This document shows positions 35,493-37,605 of a stretch of 37,605 bases of DNA, piece by piece. A program made the translations under genes and the position numbers. How positions within the stretch are numbered: position 1 is the first letter of the stretch; every line of letters begins with the position of its first letter. Location of the stretch: positions 1-37,605 of the forward strand of contig CAMZLH010000055.1 in the NCBI GenBank assembly GCA_947311565.1, given 5' to 3'. Under the pieces are notes generated by a model, which was given only the letters and a program-made list of their open reading frames with translations, was not told the DNA's origin and made no database searches. Source of the DNA: an uncultured Nitratifractor sp. GTDB taxonomy: Bacteria; Campylobacterota; Campylobacteria; Campylobacterales; Sulfurovaceae.

Positions 35493-35729
35493 ATAGAAGA
35501 TAATCTAAAAATAAAATTTAGAGCTAAACGAAAAGCTTTAAAACTAACTCAAGAAAAACTTGCCATCAAGAGTGGTGTAAGATTAGGCTCTCTTAAACGC
35601 TTTGAGTCTTCTAGGAAAAATCTTTGCAATCGCTTTTGAAGTTGGCTTTTGTGTTGGAGTGTTTAGGGGATTTTGAAGAGGTTTGTAAAGAGAGAAGAGA
35701 TACCTAAGAGTATAGAGGATTTGTTATGA
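35493..35729 (+). pseudogene. Frameshifted HTH (XRE/HipB-like) antitoxin or regulator gene
   Basis: Frame 1 from about 35493 reads KFRAKRKALKLTQEKLAIKS, then GVRLGSLKRFESS, a clear XRE helix-turn-helix. Reading then has to move to another frame at about 35613-35626 to continue TTG CAA TCG.. as LQSLLKLAFVLECLGDFEEV and CKER. It shifts again within a GA-rich tract (about 35690-35700) to finish EIPKSIEDLL and TGA at 35729. The reconstructed product resembles the small HTH proteins paired with HipA toxins. No ATG begins frame 1, so the start is also lost or non-standard. The restored stop overlaps the ATG of the next gene (ATGA), showing the two were once one operon. Confidence 0.75.
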
Positions 35730-36715
35730 GTGATATTGTTATTTATGAAGATGGAACACTTGCACTCAGTGCAACAGTTGAAAATGAGACTGTTTGGTTA
35801 AGTCAAAAGCAGATGGCAGAGTTGTTTGGCAAGAGCATTAAGACCATAAACGAACACATAAAAAATATTTACAAAGAGGGCGAACTTGAAGAGAATTCAA
35901 CTATCCGGAAATTCCAGACAGTTCAAAAAGAGGGAAAGAGAGAGGTTCAAAGAGAGATAGCATACTACAATTTAGATGTCATTATCTCGGTAGGTTATCG
36001 TGTAAAATCTAAAAGAGGAACACAGTTTAGAATATGGGCAAATAAGGTTTTGAAAGACTACATCATCAAAGGCTATGCCTTAAACCAAAAAAGATTACAA
36101 GAGCAAAAGCTACAAGAGCTTGAAGATACACTCCATCTCATCCGACAGACCATCGATCAAAAAGAGTTATCGGCAAATGAGGCAAAAGGTTTTGTGGAGA
36201 TAGTGAGCAACTATGCAAAAAGCTGGGCATTGCTTCAAGGTTATGATGAACAGAGCCTACAAGAGATAGCACAAACAAAAGAGCAAAAGTTTATATTAGA
36301 TTACGAAGAAGCCAAAGAGGCGATAGCAGAGCTAAAGAGAACACTCATAGCTAAAGGCGAAGCCACAGAGCTTTTTGGCAACGAAAAAGCAGGAGAGTTT
36401 AAAGGAAACTTGCTAAATATCTACCAAAGCTTTGGAGGAGTAGAGCTACTGCCATCGGTAGAGCAAAAAGCAGCAAATCTACTATATTACATCATCAAAG
36501 GGCACCCATTTAACGACGGTAATAAACGAATAGGAGCATATTTGTTTGTATTGTTCTTGCACAAAAACGGCATACTTTACAAAGACAATGGAGAAGCGAA
36601 GATAAACGACAATGCCTTGGCTTCATTGGCTCTGTTGGTTGCTACCTCTGCACCTGAGCAGGAGGATATTATTATTAAGTTGGTTATGAATATGTTGCTG
36701 GAGGGGAAGATATAG
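35726..36715 (+). CDS. RhuM-family protein with C-terminal Fic/Doc domain
   Basis: 329 residues. The N-terminal RhuM-type region (about 1-125: VWLSQKQMAELFGKSIKTIN, VISVGYRVKSKRGTQFRIWA) includes a KilA/HTH-like fold. A coiled coil follows (about 115-160), then a Fic/Doc domain with core HPFNDGNKR at about 260-268, keeping the catalytic His and the phosphate-binding Gly-Asn-Lys. Fic proteins transfer AMP or another nucleotide to target proteins, and Doc phosphorylates EF-Tu. The exact activity here is unknown. I see no separate inhibitory (S/T)xxxE(G/N) gene, though a site within the protein is possible. Codon use is more GC-rich than neighbours, and the upstream regulator is broken, so it is likely acquired. 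Confidence 0.88.
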   Translation: MSDIVIYEDGTLALSATVENETVWLSQKQMAELFGKSIKTINEHIKNIYKEGELEENSTIRKFQTVQKEGKREVQREIAYYNLDVIISVGYRVKSKRGTQFRIWANKVLKDYIIKGYALNQKRLQEQKLQELEDTLHLIRQTIDQKELSANEAKGFVEIVSNYAKSWALLQGYDEQSLQEIAQTKEQKFILDYEEAKEAIAELKRTLIAKGEATELFGNEKAGEFKGNLLNIYQSFGGVELLPSVEQKAANLLYYIIKGHPFNDGNKRIGAYLFVLFLHKNGILYKDNGEAKINDNALASLALLVATSAPEQEDIIIKLVMNMLLEGKI

Positions 36716-36716
36716 A

Positions 36717-37605
36717 ATGAGCTTAAATAGTGCCCATGAAGGTTATGATTATCAAGATTTATTAACAAGTTATTTTATATTGAAAGAGATATTAGCAGGT
36801 AGAACAAACTCTATATTTTCAATTGATAAAAAAAATACATCTAATGGTATCCCTGACAGTTTTGATGACTTGGTAATTATAAATAACTCAAATATTCAAA
36901 GAAAACAGATTAAATATAGTAATGATGGAACAGCTAAAAAACTTGAGAAAAGAGACTTAGCAAATAATAGTGGATATAAATTAGCATTGTTTGAGCTCTA
37001 TAGAACTTGGAAAGAATTAAATACATCAGATAGTGAATTTAGACTTTGTTTAGCATGGGATCAGCCAGTAGATGATGATATAAAAAATATTTTAGAGCCC
37101 TTACCTGCAAGCTTATCTTCATTTGAAGATTTTTCTACAAAACTTTATAAAATAAATCTTGAAAACTTATGGAAAGATGGTTCAGAACCACTAGGAACTT
37201 GGAGAAGTTTAAAAATTTTTGTTAGTGATAATAGTATAGGTAGGAATGATTTTAAATCATTTTGTGATTCATTGATTATTGAATTAGAACTACCAAAGGC
37301 AAGTTTAAAATTTAATGAATCAAGTGATTTGGAAAATATTTTATATAAACAAGCAGAAAAACTTGGTATTGGTCAGTACCCAAATGATGATGTTTATATT
37401 CCTGATTTCTTAGAGCGATTGGCTAAAAAAGTAGGAGAGTATAGAACAAGGTCAGCAGTGCTAAATGGGGCTGAAATCTTACAAGATTTAAGAGTAAAAA
37501 CAGATTTTGGAAAGATTGAACAAAAATTTGAAATAGACCAAAGTAAAAATATTAAATTTGATGAGAAATATGCTTCTATTAAAGCAGAAATTATTAAAAA
37601 TAAAA
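36717..37605 (+). CDS. Cap4-type PD-(D/E)XK nuclease-domain protein, 5' part of a probable defence gene
   Basis: An open frame from ATG 36717 (1 nt after the Fic stop) runs to the window edge: 296 codons without a stop. The N-terminus has the pattern of Cap4/dsDNA-nuclease domains: AHEGYDYQDLLTSYFILKEI, then SFDDLVI (Asp50-Asp51) and a β-strand RKQIKYS (Gln64-x-Lys66), i.e. a D-x12-Q-x-K variant of PD-(D/E)XK. Such nucleases stand at the front of CBASS effectors, STAND/Avs NTPases and similar antiphage proteins. The following 230 residues match nothing I recognise. AT-rich codons resume here, unlike the Fic gene. The rest of the protein, which would tell the class, is outside the window. Confidence 0.65.
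   Translation, partial: MSLNSAHEGYDYQDLLTSYFILKEILAGRTNSIFSIDKKNTSNGIPDSFDDLVIINNSNIQRKQIKYSNDGTAKKLEKRDLANNSGYKLALFELYRTWKELNTSDSEFRLCLAWDQPVDDDIKNILEPLPASLSSFEDFSTKLYKINLENLWKDGSEPLGTWRSLKIFVSDNSIGRNDFKSFCDSLIIELELPKASLKFNESSDLENILYKQAEKLGIGQYPNDDVYIPDFLERLAKKVGEYRTRSAVLNGAEILQDLRVKTDFGKIEQKFEIDQSKNIKFDEKYASIKAEIIKNK

Noticed and set aside
1-37605. CRISPR array, rRNA genes, intact insertion sequence or prophage
   Set aside because: No regularly spaced direct repeats, no rRNA-like sequence, and no full transposase or phage structural genes are visible on either strand.

Overview
This window is an AT-rich (roughly 30% GC by eye) chromosomal segment of a Campylobacterota (Epsilonproteobacteria) bacterium. 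The evidence is the rplI-hslV-hslU-era gene order known from Helicobacter pylori, the strong preference for TTA, ATA and AGA codons, TATAAT promoters without a clear -35 box, a small c553-type cytochrome, and an SdhABE-type succinate dehydrogenase/fumarate reductase with a CCG-domain subunit. A free-living sulfur-oxidising relative (Sulfurimonas/Sulfurovum-like) is plausible but not proven.

Layout. 1-366: edge of an accessory patch, with the start of a gene of unlike base use and perhaps a transposase remnant. 367-2836 (minus): a small membrane protein translationally coupled to an M3 oligopeptidase. 2899-6102 (plus): rplI-hslV-hslU-era, each start overlapping the previous stop. 6165-14889: a tightly packed eight-gene operon in the order of the Vibrio MSHA biogenesis genes mshI-J-K-L-M-N-E-G. 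Its last six genes also match the order of the Campylobacter transformation genes ctsR-D-P-X-E-F. It encodes secretin, alignment-complex proteins, ExeA-like ATPase, GspE-type motor and GspF-type platform, with no pilin or peptidase. A perfect 18-bp palindrome sits in its promoter. 14992-17229: a promoter-hairpin-T-run leader, then a response regulator, a histidine kinase and a small heme-c protein that overlap each other. 17300-17659: cytochrome c. 17704-18576: a DUF234-like PD-(D/E)XK protein that seems to start at an ATA codon.

18568-25204 is an envelope block: secA-lolC/E-mltG on the minus strand, and divergent lolA-arsC/yfgD-Crp on the plus strand. tRNA-Ser(GCU) and moeA follow. 27044-30650 is sdhA-sdhB-sdhE, with the flavoprotein cytoplasmic. 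After an RlmI-like methyltransferase comes an unusual pair at 31954-34259: a tail-anchored protein of unknown function, and a cytoplasmic trypsin-like protease that carries a zinc ribbon and a YbjN-like C-terminal domain. A RsmB/RsmF-like rRNA methyltransferase follows.

From about 35400 to the right edge the window is accessory DNA. It holds an HTH antitoxin-like gene broken by two frameshifts but with its operator preserved, an intact RhuM-Fic protein of different base use, and the first 296 codons of a gene whose N-terminus looks like a Cap4-type PD-(D/E)XK nuclease, a likely defence effector cut by the window edge. The best candidates for something undescribed are the protease pair, the MSHA/Cts-type locus with its palindrome and its leader-controlled redox-type two-component neighbour, the ATA-start DUF234 gene and the right-hand defence region.
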